This document shows, piece after piece, positions 38,151-47,079 of a DNA stretch of 64,000 nucleotides. The DNA is from Rubritalea tangerina (lineage in GTDB: Bacteria > Verrucomicrobiota > Verrucomicrobiia > Verrucomicrobiales > Akkermansiaceae). The translations under genes and the position numbers were made by a program. Where the stretch lies: NCBI RefSeq assembly GCF_042683245.1, contig NZ_JBHUJB010000022.1, forward strand, positions 70,377 to 134,376, in the 5' to 3' direction. The first letter of the stretch is position 1, and each line of letters opens with the position of its first letter. The notes under the pieces are model-generated. The model had not been told where the DNA came from. It searched no databases and saw only the letters and a program-made list of their open reading frames with translations.

Positions 38151-39590
38151 ATGAGTAATACTGCGAATCAAATAGAACCACCATCGGGGCGTGAGGCTCC
38201 GGTTGAATTGGGTGGGATGCTCGCAGGCTTGTCATTACCGAAGCAGATTCTGACCTTAGCACTGTGGCCCTTTTTGCAAAATGTGATGGGGACGATGGTG
38301 AGTTTTGCTGATCGGATCATCGCTGGTCAGACGATTGCGGATTCGTTGCAGAACCATGTATTTAACGCAATGGGGTTGGCGATGTATGTTGCGTGGCTGA
38401 TGATGATTTTGCAGGGGGCGATAGCGACGGGGGCGCAGGCATTGGTTTCTCGAGCTTTTGGGGCTCACGATGAAGAACTTACTGAGAAAGGGACAGCCCA
38501 GTCGTTGATTCTTGGGGTGATTAGTGGGGTATTGTCTGGGGTCTTGATATGGAGTGTGGCTCCGGTGTTGACTCGTTTTTTTGGTCTGGAGGGGCTGTCT
38601 GCGGAATACGCCATTCAGTATTTGAGGATTATTTCTTATTCGGCGCCTCTGAGTGGGGTGCTTTTTGTGGCGAATGCTTGTTTGCGTGCGGGTGGGGATA
38701 CGAAGACGCCTTTTGTCGCCATGACGGTCGTCAATGTGGTGAATGTGGTGCTCAGCATCTGGTTTATGAACGGCTTGATGCCGCCTGACGAGATGGGGAT
38801 AGCAGGGCTGGCGTGGGGGACATTTGGCGGGTGGGCTGTAGGTGCTGTTTTGATCATCTGGACCTTATTGCCCCATTCGAAGTCTCAGCCAGTCGTGGCA
38901 TTGAGGACTTCGTATCTGAGTTGGGATTGGGCGGTGGGCCAGCGCATTGTCAGGGTTGGTTTACCTCAGTTAGTTGAGATTATTGGCATGTGGTCGATTC
39001 ATGCATTTGGTGTGTGGATGGTAGCCAACCGCTTGTCTTCCTCGGACGCGATTGGAGCGCACGGGATGGTCGTGCAGATTGAATCGATTAGTTTCATGCC
39101 AGGCTTTGCGCTGGGGATGGCGGCATCGACTTTGGCGGGGCAGTATTTGGGAGCACAATCGAAGGAGGGAGCGGTGCACGCAGTACGCATGTGTTGGTAC
39201 GTGGCAATGGTTGTGATGGGGGTGATCGGGATCGGTTTGGTGATCTTTGCGCCTCAGTTGGTGGCGGTGATGAGTTCGGATGGTGGACCGCAGGCTGCGA
39301 TGGCGATTGAGGTGATTCGCTATGTTGGCTGGGTTCAGCCATTTTTTGCGACCGCCATGGTCATGAAGATGTCGATGCGGGGAGCTGGTGCGACTGTAAT
39401 TGTGATGGTCTTTTCCTTTGGAATTATGGCCTTATTTCGAGTGGGCCTTCTCTATGGAGCGTTCCAGTATTTTGGTGAGTCCATGACCTTGACTAAGGTT
39501 TGGTGGATCATGATGCTAGACTTGATTGTGCAGGCAGTCGTTTTTGTGGGCGTACACGTACGCGGCAAGTGGTTAGAGGCTGAGGTATAA
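38151..39590 (+). CDS. MATE family efflux transporter
   Basis: This is a 479-residue multidrug and toxin extrusion transporter of the inner membrane, probably driven by Na+ or H+. It has about twelve hydrophobic segments and the symmetric two-half layout of the family. Typical blocks are the ALWPFLQNVMGTMVSFADR first helix, MALVSRAFGA-like ALVSRAFGAHDEE, and the second-half GLPQLVEIIG and GMAASTLAGQYLGA. It is divergent from the yqgE operon. The substrate cannot be predicted. Confidence 0.93.
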   Translation: MSNTANQIEPPSGREAPVELGGMLAGLSLPKQILTLALWPFLQNVMGTMVSFADRIIAGQTIADSLQNHVFNAMGLAMYVAWLMMILQGAIATGAQALVSRAFGAHDEELTEKGTAQSLILGVISGVLSGVLIWSVAPVLTRFFGLEGLSAEYAIQYLRIISYSAPLSGVLFVANACLRAGGDTKTPFVAMTVVNVVNVVLSIWFMNGLMPPDEMGIAGLAWGTFGGWAVGAVLIIWTLLPHSKSQPVVALRTSYLSWDWAVGQRIVRVGLPQLVEIIGMWSIHAFGVWMVANRLSSSDAIGAHGMVVQIESISFMPGFALGMAASTLAGQYLGAQSKEGAVHAVRMCWYVAMVVMGVIGIGLVIFAPQLVAVMSSDGGPQAAMAIEVIRYVGWVQPFFATAMVMKMSMRGAGATVIVMVFSFGIMALFRVGLLYGAFQYFGESMTLTKVWWIMMLDLIVQAVVFVGVHVRGKWLEAEV

Positions 39591-39689
39591 TAGCACAGGG
39601 CTACTTGAGAAATGGCTCAGCGACTTATCCCCTGGGGAATGAATGGGAAGAGGTATGTGAGGTGCTCAGGTTGAGCTACAGGTGAGCGG

Positions 39690-40211
39690 CTATTCGACAG
39701 GGACGGACTTGCGATAGCACGCTCGGTAGATTTTCTTCTCTCCGCCTTGAAGGTGGCTGTAATTTGAGTACCAGACATTGCCTTGGTCGTCCCACTGGAG
39801 GAAGAATGTGAGGGATCCTTTGTGTTCGGCACTAGACTCGAGCATTTCGAGCTCAAGCATATAGTTTTCTTGCTTGAGCACTTTGACGGGGATGTTAGCG
39901 ATATGGTCTACGAACCAGATGCTCTGGCCATCGAAGGTGAATTGAGATTGGCTGGCTTGAAGCGAGGCGAAGTAGCCCTTCGTTTCGTCGTCCAGGTCTT
40001 GTTGGCTATTGAGCCATTTGCGGGAGAGTTCGTGCTGGATGTTAAAGGTGCCTAGGAGTTGGTCGGGCAAACCACTGGCGTGGAGTTTGGTGCCGATCAC
40101 TTCCGTTCTGCTGCTGAGTTGCTTGACCTCTGGGTGTCTCGATTCAAGCAAGAAGATCGCCCCAAAGTAGGAAGCGATACAGAGAACGACAGTGATGATG
40201 TTGCGTAGCAT
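39690..40211 (-). CDS. Hypothetical membrane-anchored protein
   Basis: This 173-residue protein has one N-terminal hydrophobic helix (about 4-22, IITVVLCIASYFGAIFLL) that is an anchor or signal. The rest is soluble and mixed, with KGYFASLQASQSQFTFDGQS and LEMLESSAEHKGSLTFFLQWDD. No family was recognised. It starts seven bases after the stop codon of the upstream barrel-protein gene, so the two are probably co-transcribed and may act together at the envelope. Confidence 0.72.
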   Translation of the reverse strand: MLRNIITVVLCIASYFGAIFLLESRHPEVKQLSSRTEVIGTKLHASGLPDQLLGTFNIQHELSRKWLNSQQDLDDETKGYFASLQASQSQFTFDGQSIWFVDHIANIPVKVLKQENYMLELEMLESSAEHKGSLTFFLQWDDQGNVWYSNYSHLQGGEKKIYRACYRKSVPVE

Positions 40212-40218
40212 GGGTGAA

Positions 40219-40944
40219 TTAGAAGCTTACGGCAAAATAAATGCCCCCGTGGAGGCTATCTCGGCCGAGGTCTTTATTGTCTAGGAGAATGGAGGTGCCG
40301 ACATAGGGGCTGATAGAAACCATTTGGTTGATGTTATAGGTGTAGCTGACTTTAGCGAAGAAGTCATTGAAGCCGCTACGAAGGTAGTACTTATCGACGA
40401 AGCTAACACCACCATTAAGGTTGATGTAGGAATCATCGTTGAGGCGGAAGTAGTAGTGTGCAGCAAGGTTGCTGTACCAGCCTTCAGCTCCAGTGTCATA
40501 GGCAACGCGCCCCGCGATGTCGAATTCGCGTGTGAAGTGGTAGATGGCGGCAGCTTCTATATTGGTACCACTTTCAAAGAAGGTGTTGGAGTAGGATCGG
40601 TAGGTGCCAGAGAGTGAGAGAGTGAGCAGGTCAAAGTCCTTGCGTAGGTCCGCCAGAAAGCCTGCTTCAGTGAAGTCGCCGTCACCGACTTCCGCGCCGT
40701 ACCAGGCAGCAGCATTGAGGTAGGTGGTATTATTGAAGGCAAGTTGGCTGCCAAGCTGGAAGTCGAGGGCGTCTTGAGCGAGGATGAAGCCTCGGTAGTT
40801 ATACTCAGTGCGGTACTGGGTAACGGCTTCGATACCGTAAGGGATATCATTGATGGCACTGGCACCTCGTGGGTTCGCGCCGTGGGCTTGGTGTAAGCTG
40901 AGGAGGGAGAGGCTTACGGCAAGAGCTATCAGTGATTTTTGCAT
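40219..40944 (-). CDS. Outer-membrane beta-barrel candidate
   Basis: This 241-residue exported protein has the start MQKSLIALAVSLSLLSLHQAHG, a clear signal peptide. The remainder alternates polar and hydrophobic residues with many aromatic residues (YRTEYNYRGF, TYRSYSNTFFESG, NLAAHYYFRLNDDSY, VSYTYNINQ). It ends in Phe (YFAVSF), the classic outer-membrane insertion signal. It is probably a small porin-like or structural barrel. The start at 40944 was preferred to the longer frame (40986), because it gives the signal peptide. An 8-bp inverted repeat lies in the leader. Confidence 0.78.
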   Translation of the reverse strand: MQKSLIALAVSLSLLSLHQAHGANPRGASAINDIPYGIEAVTQYRTEYNYRGFILAQDALDFQLGSQLAFNNTTYLNAAAWYGAEVGDGDFTEAGFLADLRKDFDLLTLSLSGTYRSYSNTFFESGTNIEAAAIYHFTREFDIAGRVAYDTGAEGWYSNLAAHYYFRLNDDSYINLNGGVSFVDKYYLRSGFNDFFAKVSYTYNINQMVSISPYVGTSILLDNKDLGRDSLHGGIYFAVSF

Positions 40945-40960
40945 GTGTAGGAAAGGGAGT

Positions 40961-41011
40961 GCCGATTGGCATACTAGAACTATCAAAGCTCTGAGGTGTC
41001 TGTCAATCGGC
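40961..41011. promoter_or_regulatory. Inverted repeat upstream of the barrel-protein gene
   Basis: GCCGATTG (40961-40968) and CAATCGGC (41004-41011) are perfect inverted copies 35 bases apart, just upstream of the barrel gene start. This could be a regulator site or a leader RNA stem. A second small stem, GTTGGC and GCCAAC, lies at 41020-41036. Confidence 0.3.
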
Positions 41012-41056
41012 CAGTGTTGGTTGGCACCACGCCAACTGCTTCAATCACACGTCTTG

Positions 41057-42202
41057 TTAGCCTTTATATTGGGTGAGGGCGATTTTGATTTTATCGAGCC
41101 CTTCAAGAATTCGGGAGTGTGGGCAACCGTAGTTAAATCGGAAGTGGCCTGGAGCCCCAAAGGCGGTACCATCATTGACCCAGACTTGGGCATGGTTTTC
41201 GATGACTTGGGCTGGGTGTTTAATCCCAGCAGCGCGGGTGTCGATGAGAGCGAGATAGGTGGCTTCGATGTCAGGGATGTAGCAATCGGTGAGCTCATTG
41301 CGTACGAAGTCGGTGACCGTGTCGCGGTTTTTTCTCAGGTAGCTGAGGAGTTCTTGGCGCCATGGTTCACCGTGTTTATAGGCTGCTTCAGCGGAGTAGA
41401 ACGCGAGGCAGTTAATCTCTGAGAGTGTGTGGCCACGTGTGTCGCAGAATGTTTTGCGGGTTTCAGGGTTCTCGATGACTGCGAACGCGTAGCCCATTCC
41501 AGCGATGTTGTATGTTTTACTGGGTGCTTGGAGTACGATGAGTTTCTGGCGTAGGTGTTCTGCGAGGTGGAGGGCCGAGAAGAAGGGTTGGTCGTCTTCG
41601 TTGAATACGAGGTCGCAGTGGATTTCATCTGAGACGAGGACGAGGTCGTGGCGTGCACAGAACTCGGCGACCTTGATAACTTCTTCTTTCGAGAAATTGC
41701 GACCGAGCGGGTTTTGTGGGTTACAGAGGATGAAGACTTTGGTTTTTGGGGTGACCTGGTTTTCCATGGCGTCCCAATCGAAGGTCCACTTACCATCAAC
41801 AAAAACGTGTGGGATAGCGATGGTCTCGATATTGGCATCCTTACCGACGTGCAAGAAGGGATAGTATACGGGGGTGCAGGTCATGAGTGCATCACCAGGA
41901 TGGGTGAAACCACGCGCCGAAAGTGACAATGCGGGAACGAGGCCACCTAAGTGGACTATGGAGGATTCTGCGATAGTGGCTCCATGGCGGTCATTCAGGT
42001 AGCCAATAACTGCTTCATTGATACCATCGTGGGCTTGAGCGTAGCCGAGGACTCCGTGTGAGAGGCGCTGTTGGATGGCATCTAGGATGCAATCAGGAGA
42101 GGCAAAATCCATGTCGGCGACCCAAAAGGGGTCGAGCTCTGGGCGTCGGTCCCATTTGATAGATCCAGTACCGCGACGGGTGATGATGGTGTCAAATTGC
42201 AT
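41057..42202 (-). CDS. MalY/PatB-type PLP-dependent aminotransferase or C-S lyase
   Basis: This is a 381-residue fold-type I PLP enzyme. The PLP lysine is Lys229 in QAPSKTYNIAG. The cofactor Asp is in VSDEIHCDL (191-198), and the NPQNPLGR block binds PLP phosphate. ADMDF near residue 30 and GVLGYAQ near 50 place it in the MalY/PatB group, with cystathionine beta-lyase or related activity on cystathionine or aromatic amino acids. Length is typical. No methionine biosynthesis gene is adjacent. Confidence 0.9.
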   Translation of the reverse strand: MQFDTIITRRGTGSIKWDRRPELDPFWVADMDFASPDCILDAIQQRLSHGVLGYAQAHDGINEAVIGYLNDRHGATIAESSIVHLGGLVPALSLSARGFTHPGDALMTCTPVYYPFLHVGKDANIETIAIPHVFVDGKWTFDWDAMENQVTPKTKVFILCNPQNPLGRNFSKEEVIKVAEFCARHDLVLVSDEIHCDLVFNEDDQPFFSALHLAEHLRQKLIVLQAPSKTYNIAGMGYAFAVIENPETRKTFCDTRGHTLSEINCLAFYSAEAAYKHGEPWRQELLSYLRKNRDTVTDFVRNELTDCYIPDIEATYLALIDTRAAGIKHPAQVIENHAQVWVNDGTAFGAPGHFRFNYGCPHSRILEGLDKIKIALTQYKG

Positions 42203-42265
42203 GCAAGGATCATGTGCGGGATCCGTGCTATGTCAAACGCAAGCGAAGTGGGGGTGTGTAATTCC

Positions 42266-42649
42266 TTACTTTATGAACCTGATAGTGCATGGGTATCTGT
42301 AAGCAATGCCTTCGTTAGATTTGATGGCAGCCATGACGGTACAGAAAATATTGAGTGCGAGTATGGCAAGTAAGCCGAGGTATCCGATGACGAGGAGGCA
42401 AAGGATGACGCTGATGACTGCATAGAGAAAGAGAGAGATCTGGAAATTGAGTGCTTCTTTCGCTTGGTCTGCAGTGAAGGGCATGCTGTCCTTTTTGATT
42501 TGCCAGATGAGGAGGGGGGCAATGATATTCGCGAACGGGATGCAGCTCCAGCCTAGGAATGTTGAGAGGTGGGCGCCCATAGCCCAAGTTCTTTCGTCTT
42601 TATTGGGATTGGATGGAGTGGGGGTGGTCGGTTCAATAGTATTTGTCAT
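42266..42649 (-). CDS. DUF4870-type small membrane protein
   Basis: This 127-residue protein has a Pro/Thr-rich N-terminus (MTNTIEPTTPTPSNPNKDE) followed by RTWAMGAHLSTFLG, WQIKKDSMPFTADQAKEALNFQ and three hydrophobic helices. This is the DUF4870 (TIC20-like) layout. The start at 42649 was chosen because it removes a weak upstream extension. Function is unknown in detail. Confidence 0.85.
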   Translation of the reverse strand: MTNTIEPTTPTPSNPNKDERTWAMGAHLSTFLGWSCIPFANIIAPLLIWQIKKDSMPFTADQAKEALNFQISLFLYAVISVILCLLVIGYLGLLAILALNIFCTVMAAIKSNEGIAYRYPCTIRFIK

Positions 42650-42712
42650 GGGGCAAGCATAGCGTGGGGGCAAAGGGGGCGACCATGGTACAAACTGGGG
42701 GATTTTATAGCG

Positions 42713-43216
42713 CTACTTTCCTTGTTTAAGGCGTTTCGCATTGCGCGCAATGAGGCTGAGGCCGATGAGCATGAGTGTGGCGCTGATGAGATAGGAAACC
42801 CATGGTGGTGTGCTGGTTAGATTGATGGGTATACTTTCATGGGGTCGTAGGGGGTTGGCGCGAAGTTTGATTGTGTCGTTAGCTTGTAAGCCGTTGAAGG
42901 CTTCTTGCGCCTGGGCTTCTGAGCTGAAGGATGTGGGTGAGGTGAGGCGGCCGAGGTATTCTTTGCCTTCGACTTGGTAGGAGTAATGGAGGGTGACTTG
43001 ATATGCAACGGCTTGTGGGGTACTTGCTTTTTTGTGGCCCTTAGGTCGGTTGGATGGGACTTCTATGATGTTGCGCTTGGATATGGCCCCACTGACGGGT
43101 GTCCATGACTTAGCGTAGCCAAGAGCATTTTGTGCATTGAGTTCTCGTTGGAGTGACCAAATACCTGCGCCTAGGAAGGCGATGCCTAGGACGAGTGGAA
43201 GTAAGAATTTTGGCAT
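42713..43216 (-). CDS. DUF3592-type membrane protein
   Basis: This 167-residue protein has two hydrophobic helices (about 4-20 and 137-157) around an extracytoplasmic or cytoplasmic beta domain. WTPVSGAISKRNI, VTLHYSYQVEGKEYLG and NPLRPHESI are the DUF3592 pattern. Function is unknown. The ATG is preceded by CCATTACTAAC, with no Shine-Dalgarno sequence. Confidence 0.8.
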   Translation of the reverse strand: MPKFLLPLVLGIAFLGAGIWSLQRELNAQNALGYAKSWTPVSGAISKRNIIEVPSNRPKGHKKASTPQAVAYQVTLHYSYQVEGKEYLGRLTSPTSFSSEAQAQEAFNGLQANDTIKLRANPLRPHESIPINLTSTPPWVSYLISATLMLIGLSLIARNAKRLKQGK

Positions 43217-43235
43217 GTTAGTAATGGCTAGAGAT

Positions 43236-43271
43236 AAAAAAAGCGTGGCGCCAATGTGATGGGGCCACGCT
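43236..43271 (-). terminator. Intrinsic terminator of secDF
   Basis: On the minus strand, AGCGTGGC and GCCACGCT form an 8-bp stem ending in a run of seven T residues. Confidence 0.88.
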
Positions 43272-43293
43272 GTAAAAGTTAAGTTCGAATGGT

Positions 43294-45792
43294 TTAGACG
43301 CCGGCTGGGTTAATTTCTGATTCGAGTTCCGATTCGAGAACTTCACGGCGGAGGTTAATTCCGCGCGCTTTACTGAAGATGTAGACGATCGGGGAAGCGA
43401 TGAAGATCGAGGAATAGGTACCGACGACGACACCGATCATGATTGTGAATGAGAATGCCTTGAGTGCGGCACCTCCGTAGATGTAGAGAACGAGTACGGA
43501 GACGAAAGTGGTTACCGAGGTGATAATGGTTCGTGAGAGTGTGCTGCTGATGGCGGCATTCATGATGTCACGGACATCTCCACGCTTGGTCTTGAGGTTT
43601 TCCCGGAGGCGGTCAAAGACGACGATGGTGTCGTTGATGGAGTAACCTGCGATTGTGAGGAAGGCGCCCACATGGATGAGGGAGAATTCCTGACCTGAGA
43701 GGACGAGGATGCCGAGTGTGATGAGAATATCGTGCACTAGGGCGAGGAAGGCACCAAGAGCGAAGGAAAATTCAAAGCGAAGTGTGATGTAGATCAAGAC
43801 ACAGAAGATGCCGAGGCTGAGGGCCCAAATGGCATTTTCGAGGAATTCACCACCGAGCGTGGGGCTGACTTCTGACTGGGAAGCTTCGACAACGAAGTCT
43901 TCGCCAGTGGCGATGCCTTCTGCTAGGTCAGAGGATTGTTCTTTTTTCTCATTGAAGCCCGGGATGCCTTCACGAATGGCTGCGACGCAGGCATCCGCAT
44001 CTTCACGGCTGGTTTTGATGGTGAGGAAGGCATTGCCGGTGGCTGGCTGCTCAATTTGTGCGGTGGCCACTTTTTCTGTTTGTACGCCATCGAGGATGGA
44101 TTGTGCTTCGCTGCGGGTGACATTTTGTCCGGCAGGGATTTCGAAGCGGGTGACGGAGCCACCGACGAAGTCGATACCGAGGTGGGAGTCACCTTTGACA
44201 CCGAGGGCGACCATGCCACCGACGATCATGACACCGGAGAGTGTGAATGCGAGCTTACGCTTACCGAGGAAGTCGATGGCTTTCTCGGGGATGAGGTTCA
44301 TGAATTTGACCTTCTTGAGGATGCCAGTGTCTTCACTCCAAGCGAACATGACGCGGGTACAGAGGAGTGCAGCGAGGAGGGTTCCGAGGATACCCATAGT
44401 GAGAGTGACTGCGAAGCCTTTGACTGATCCTGTTGCTTTCCAGAAGAGGATCATTGCTGTGAGCAAGGTGGTGATGTTGGCATCAAAGATGGCGGAGAAT
44501 GCCTTTTCGTAGGCTGCCTTGATGGCGGCGTGAACGGACTTGCCGTTGCCGAGTTCTTCACGCATACGCTCGTAGATCAAGACGTTGGCGTCGACTGCAA
44601 CACCGATGGTAAGGATGATACCTGCAATACCAGGAAGGGTGAATGAGGCATTAAAGAGCGCCATGGCTCCGAAGAGAATGAGAACGTTCAGGAGGAGGCC
44701 GATGATGGCTACGATACCGGAGTAGCGGTAGTAGAGGAGAACGAAGACGACGGTGAGTGCAAGGCCCGCGAGGCCCGCATTGATACCCTGCTTGACAGTG
44801 GCTTCACCGAGTGTGGCTGAGATGGTGCGCTTATCGATGATCTCGATGTCATTTTCCATGGGGTTTGAGAGCCCTTTGGAGAGTTCCTCACATTCTTGGA
44901 TGTCATCGAGGCCGCTGATGACGAAATTTTTACCGAGGACATCAGCATTGAGGACGGCGTCGTTGATGACTTTGCCGTCAAGGACACTGACGATGTGGTC
45001 TTTGCGAGCAGTGAGTGAGCTGGTGAAAGTCTTCATGTCTTCGGCACCTTGAGATGTGAGCTCGATGAAGACTTGGGTGTTTGACTGGCGGTCAGGCCAG
45101 GCGCGAGCGACCTCTTTACCAGTGAGGCCTGGACGGCGTGCTACGAGCACGTGACGGGTGCCGATGATCTCGCCATTTTCATTTTTAACTTCTTGAGGGA
45201 ATGCCTTGTAGCCAGGGATTCTTTCTTGGCCGGAAGCGACGAGTTCAGCGAGTTGGGCTGACTGTGGGTGGCGCTTATGGATGGTAAGTTTGGCGGTTGT
45301 TGTGAGAATTTTCTCGAGAGCTTCTGCGTCAGCTGGGTCGATTTTTGGGATTTGGATTTCGATGCGGTTGCCCTGCACTGTGACTGGGGCATCGAGAGTT
45401 CCGGATTCGTTGAGTCGGCGTTCGAGGATCGTCTTAGCGGTATCCATGGCCGTAGGGGTGAGAGGGATGACCTCACCAGTGGTGTCATCGACATTGGGTT
45501 TCACTTCGATGATGAAGGCTGTACCACCCACAATTTCGATACCGCCTTGGAGGTTATGTGCTTCGCTGAGTTTTTTCTCACCGGAGAAGACCTGCGCGAG
45601 GTTAGAAGGAGAGACGATAGCAAAGAGTGAGAATAGTGCGATGAGGAGAACGATGGATGAGCCAACGTTTCGCTTCACTCTGTCTTTGTCAGTTGCGAGG
45701 TACCAGAAGAGCAGAACGAGGATGGCAACTCCTGAAAAGAGCACCATGGTGGTGTCACTGCTTGGTGAGGATGCGAGGAATGGATGTGTCAT
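43294..45792 (-). CDS. secDF: Fused protein translocase subunits SecD and SecF
   Basis: This is the accessory pump that uses the proton gradient to pull exported proteins through SecYEG. The fusion has 832 residues. SecD comes first: helix 1 near 14-30, then a periplasmic P1 domain (NVDDTTGEVIPLTPTAMDTAK), then five helices with GIAGIILTIGVAVDANVLIYERMREE. SecF follows: FTLSGVMIVGGMVALG, GIDFVGGS, HVGAFLTIAGYSINDTIVVFDRLRENL. Start 45792 (MTHPFLASS) is preferred to the longer frame at 45849. Two palindromes lie upstream at 45846-45880. Confidence 0.96.
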   Translation of the reverse strand: MTHPFLASSPSSDTTMVLFSGVAILVLLFWYLATDKDRVKRNVGSSIVLLIALFSLFAIVSPSNLAQVFSGEKKLSEAHNLQGGIEIVGGTAFIIEVKPNVDDTTGEVIPLTPTAMDTAKTILERRLNESGTLDAPVTVQGNRIEIQIPKIDPADAEALEKILTTTAKLTIHKRHPQSAQLAELVASGQERIPGYKAFPQEVKNENGEIIGTRHVLVARRPGLTGKEVARAWPDRQSNTQVFIELTSQGAEDMKTFTSSLTARKDHIVSVLDGKVINDAVLNADVLGKNFVISGLDDIQECEELSKGLSNPMENDIEIIDKRTISATLGEATVKQGINAGLAGLALTVVFVLLYYRYSGIVAIIGLLLNVLILFGAMALFNASFTLPGIAGIILTIGVAVDANVLIYERMREELGNGKSVHAAIKAAYEKAFSAIFDANITTLLTAMILFWKATGSVKGFAVTLTMGILGTLLAALLCTRVMFAWSEDTGILKKVKFMNLIPEKAIDFLGKRKLAFTLSGVMIVGGMVALGVKGDSHLGIDFVGGSVTRFEIPAGQNVTRSEAQSILDGVQTEKVATAQIEQPATGNAFLTIKTSREDADACVAAIREGIPGFNEKKEQSSDLAEGIATGEDFVVEASQSEVSPTLGGEFLENAIWALSLGIFCVLIYITLRFEFSFALGAFLALVHDILITLGILVLSGQEFSLIHVGAFLTIAGYSINDTIVVFDRLRENLKTKRGDVRDIMNAAISSTLSRTIITSVTTFVSVLVLYIYGGAALKAFSFTIMIGVVVGTYSSIFIASPIVYIFSKARGINLRREVLESELESEINPAGV

Positions 45793-45845
45793 ATGAATAT
45801 GCTTCTGCAATTTGCTAGGACAACCTGAAGCTGTCATCAGCGGTG

Positions 45846-45880
45846 CCAATTTTTAAAATTGGTCGGAAGTTCATGAACTT
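45846..45880. promoter_or_regulatory. Two adjacent perfect palindromes upstream of secDF
   Basis: CCAATTTT-T-AAAATTGG (45846-45862) and AAGTTCATGAACTT (45867-45880) lie four bases apart, about 54-88 bases upstream of the secDF start codon. Both are exact palindromes seen in the sequence. They may be operator sites for one or two regulators (inference). Confidence 0.4.
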
Positions 45881-45958
45881 GTTTTGGCCCTGCGTCAATC
45901 GCTAGTTGTGCAAAATCCAGTATCAGCTCAAGGAGTGGAGGAGAAGAGGGGGGATGGC

Positions 45959-46885
45959 TCAGTCGAGACGCGCACCTTTGAGGCCACTTTTTCGGAGATA
46001 GGATTCGTTATCGAGTTGTTGGCCGCGGGTGGAGAGGAGCTGGAGGTTGTATCGTCCGCTGGTATCGGAATAGGTATGGAATTCGACTTTGGTATTTGGA
46101 GGGACTGAGCGGATAGTGAATGGGGTGGCATAGGTGCGGGAGCGAACCTCAGCATAGACATTGCTGTAGGCCGTGACTTTGAGGCGCTTGCGGCCATTCG
46201 AAGAGGAAACGACGCGAACCTTTAGGTTGCCACGTGGGGATACAGCCTTTTTCTTGGGCGACTGGGTCTCAGGTGGAAGGGGTTTGCTAGCTACTTTTTT
46301 GGGAGTCGAGCTTGGTTTCCGGGCCGAGTTCTGGGGAGGAGTTATGTTTTTTGAGTTTTCCTCAAACTCCAGAAGAGCTGCTTCTGGGTCGTACTTGCAG
46401 GCGCGTTGGATTTTGCTAGGTAGCTTGCTATAGGGGATGGTTCTAGCACCGTGTTGGTGACGGATGGTAATGCCTTGGGCGTCGGCATCGAGGACTTTCA
46501 CGTTTGTGTAGCTTGTATCATCTGGGAGATTGAGTTCATCAAATTCGGTACCGACGAATGCTCTACAGGCCTCGCGTCTGGAATGTTCTTTGAGTCGAGC
46601 GAATTCAGCGGCTTTTTCGGCAGCTTTTCTTTCTTCGGCTTGTTTTTGTTCGAGTTCGAAGGCGAGGATTTTAGCGGCGAGTTCTTTTTCTCTCTCGATT
46701 TTAAGCTGAGCTTGAGCTTGAGCTTCGGCGCGTTCTTTTTCGAGTTCTTTATGGCGTCTGAGGACGAGCTGGCGTTCTTCTTCTTTGAGTTCTTGGGCTT
46801 CACGTTCAGCCTTTTTAGAATCATCGCAGGATGAGGCAAGAAGGGTGAAAAGAATGATGTAGGATGTGTTTCGCAGCCAATTCAT
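45959..46885 (-). CDS. Coiled-coil lipoprotein with SHD1-like domain
   Basis: This 308-residue protein starts MNWLRNTSYIILFTLLASSC, a lipoprotein-type signal with Cys as the probable anchor. A long charged coiled coil follows (about 24-100, rich in Glu, Lys, Ala and Gln). A small domain (about 108-165) has NVKVLDADAQGITIRHQHG and IPYSKLPSKIQ, a pattern seen repeatedly in Verrucomicrobiota proteins. A Pro/Ser/Lys linker leads to a final beta domain (about 220-300). The start at 46885 was chosen for the signal. Function is unknown; envelope attachment is likely. Confidence 0.75.
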   Translation of the reverse strand: MNWLRNTSYIILFTLLASSCDDSKKAEREAQELKEEERQLVLRRHKELEKERAEAQAQAQLKIEREKELAAKILAFELEQKQAEERKAAEKAAEFARLKEHSRREACRAFVGTEFDELNLPDDTSYTNVKVLDADAQGITIRHQHGARTIPYSKLPSKIQRACKYDPEAALLEFEENSKNITPPQNSARKPSSTPKKVASKPLPPETQSPKKKAVSPRGNLKVRVVSSSNGRKRLKVTAYSNVYAEVRSRTYATPFTIRSVPPNTKVEFHTYSDTSGRYNLQLLSTRGQQLDNESYLRKSGLKGARLD

Positions 46886-47079
46886 GGGAAAACGACTCTG
46901 ATTAGAGGGAAGGTGGCGCTTCTTAATGTTTGTCACCTTGTTAGACCAGCAAAAATGTGTGTGTTTAGTGGGGGATGGGATGCATTTGTTAACGATTTTC
47001 GATCTGGTTGCATTCTCTTGGTATGAGTGGGCGATTAAAAAAAGATGTCAGGACTGTGGAGGAAGTGTCCTATGAGGTG

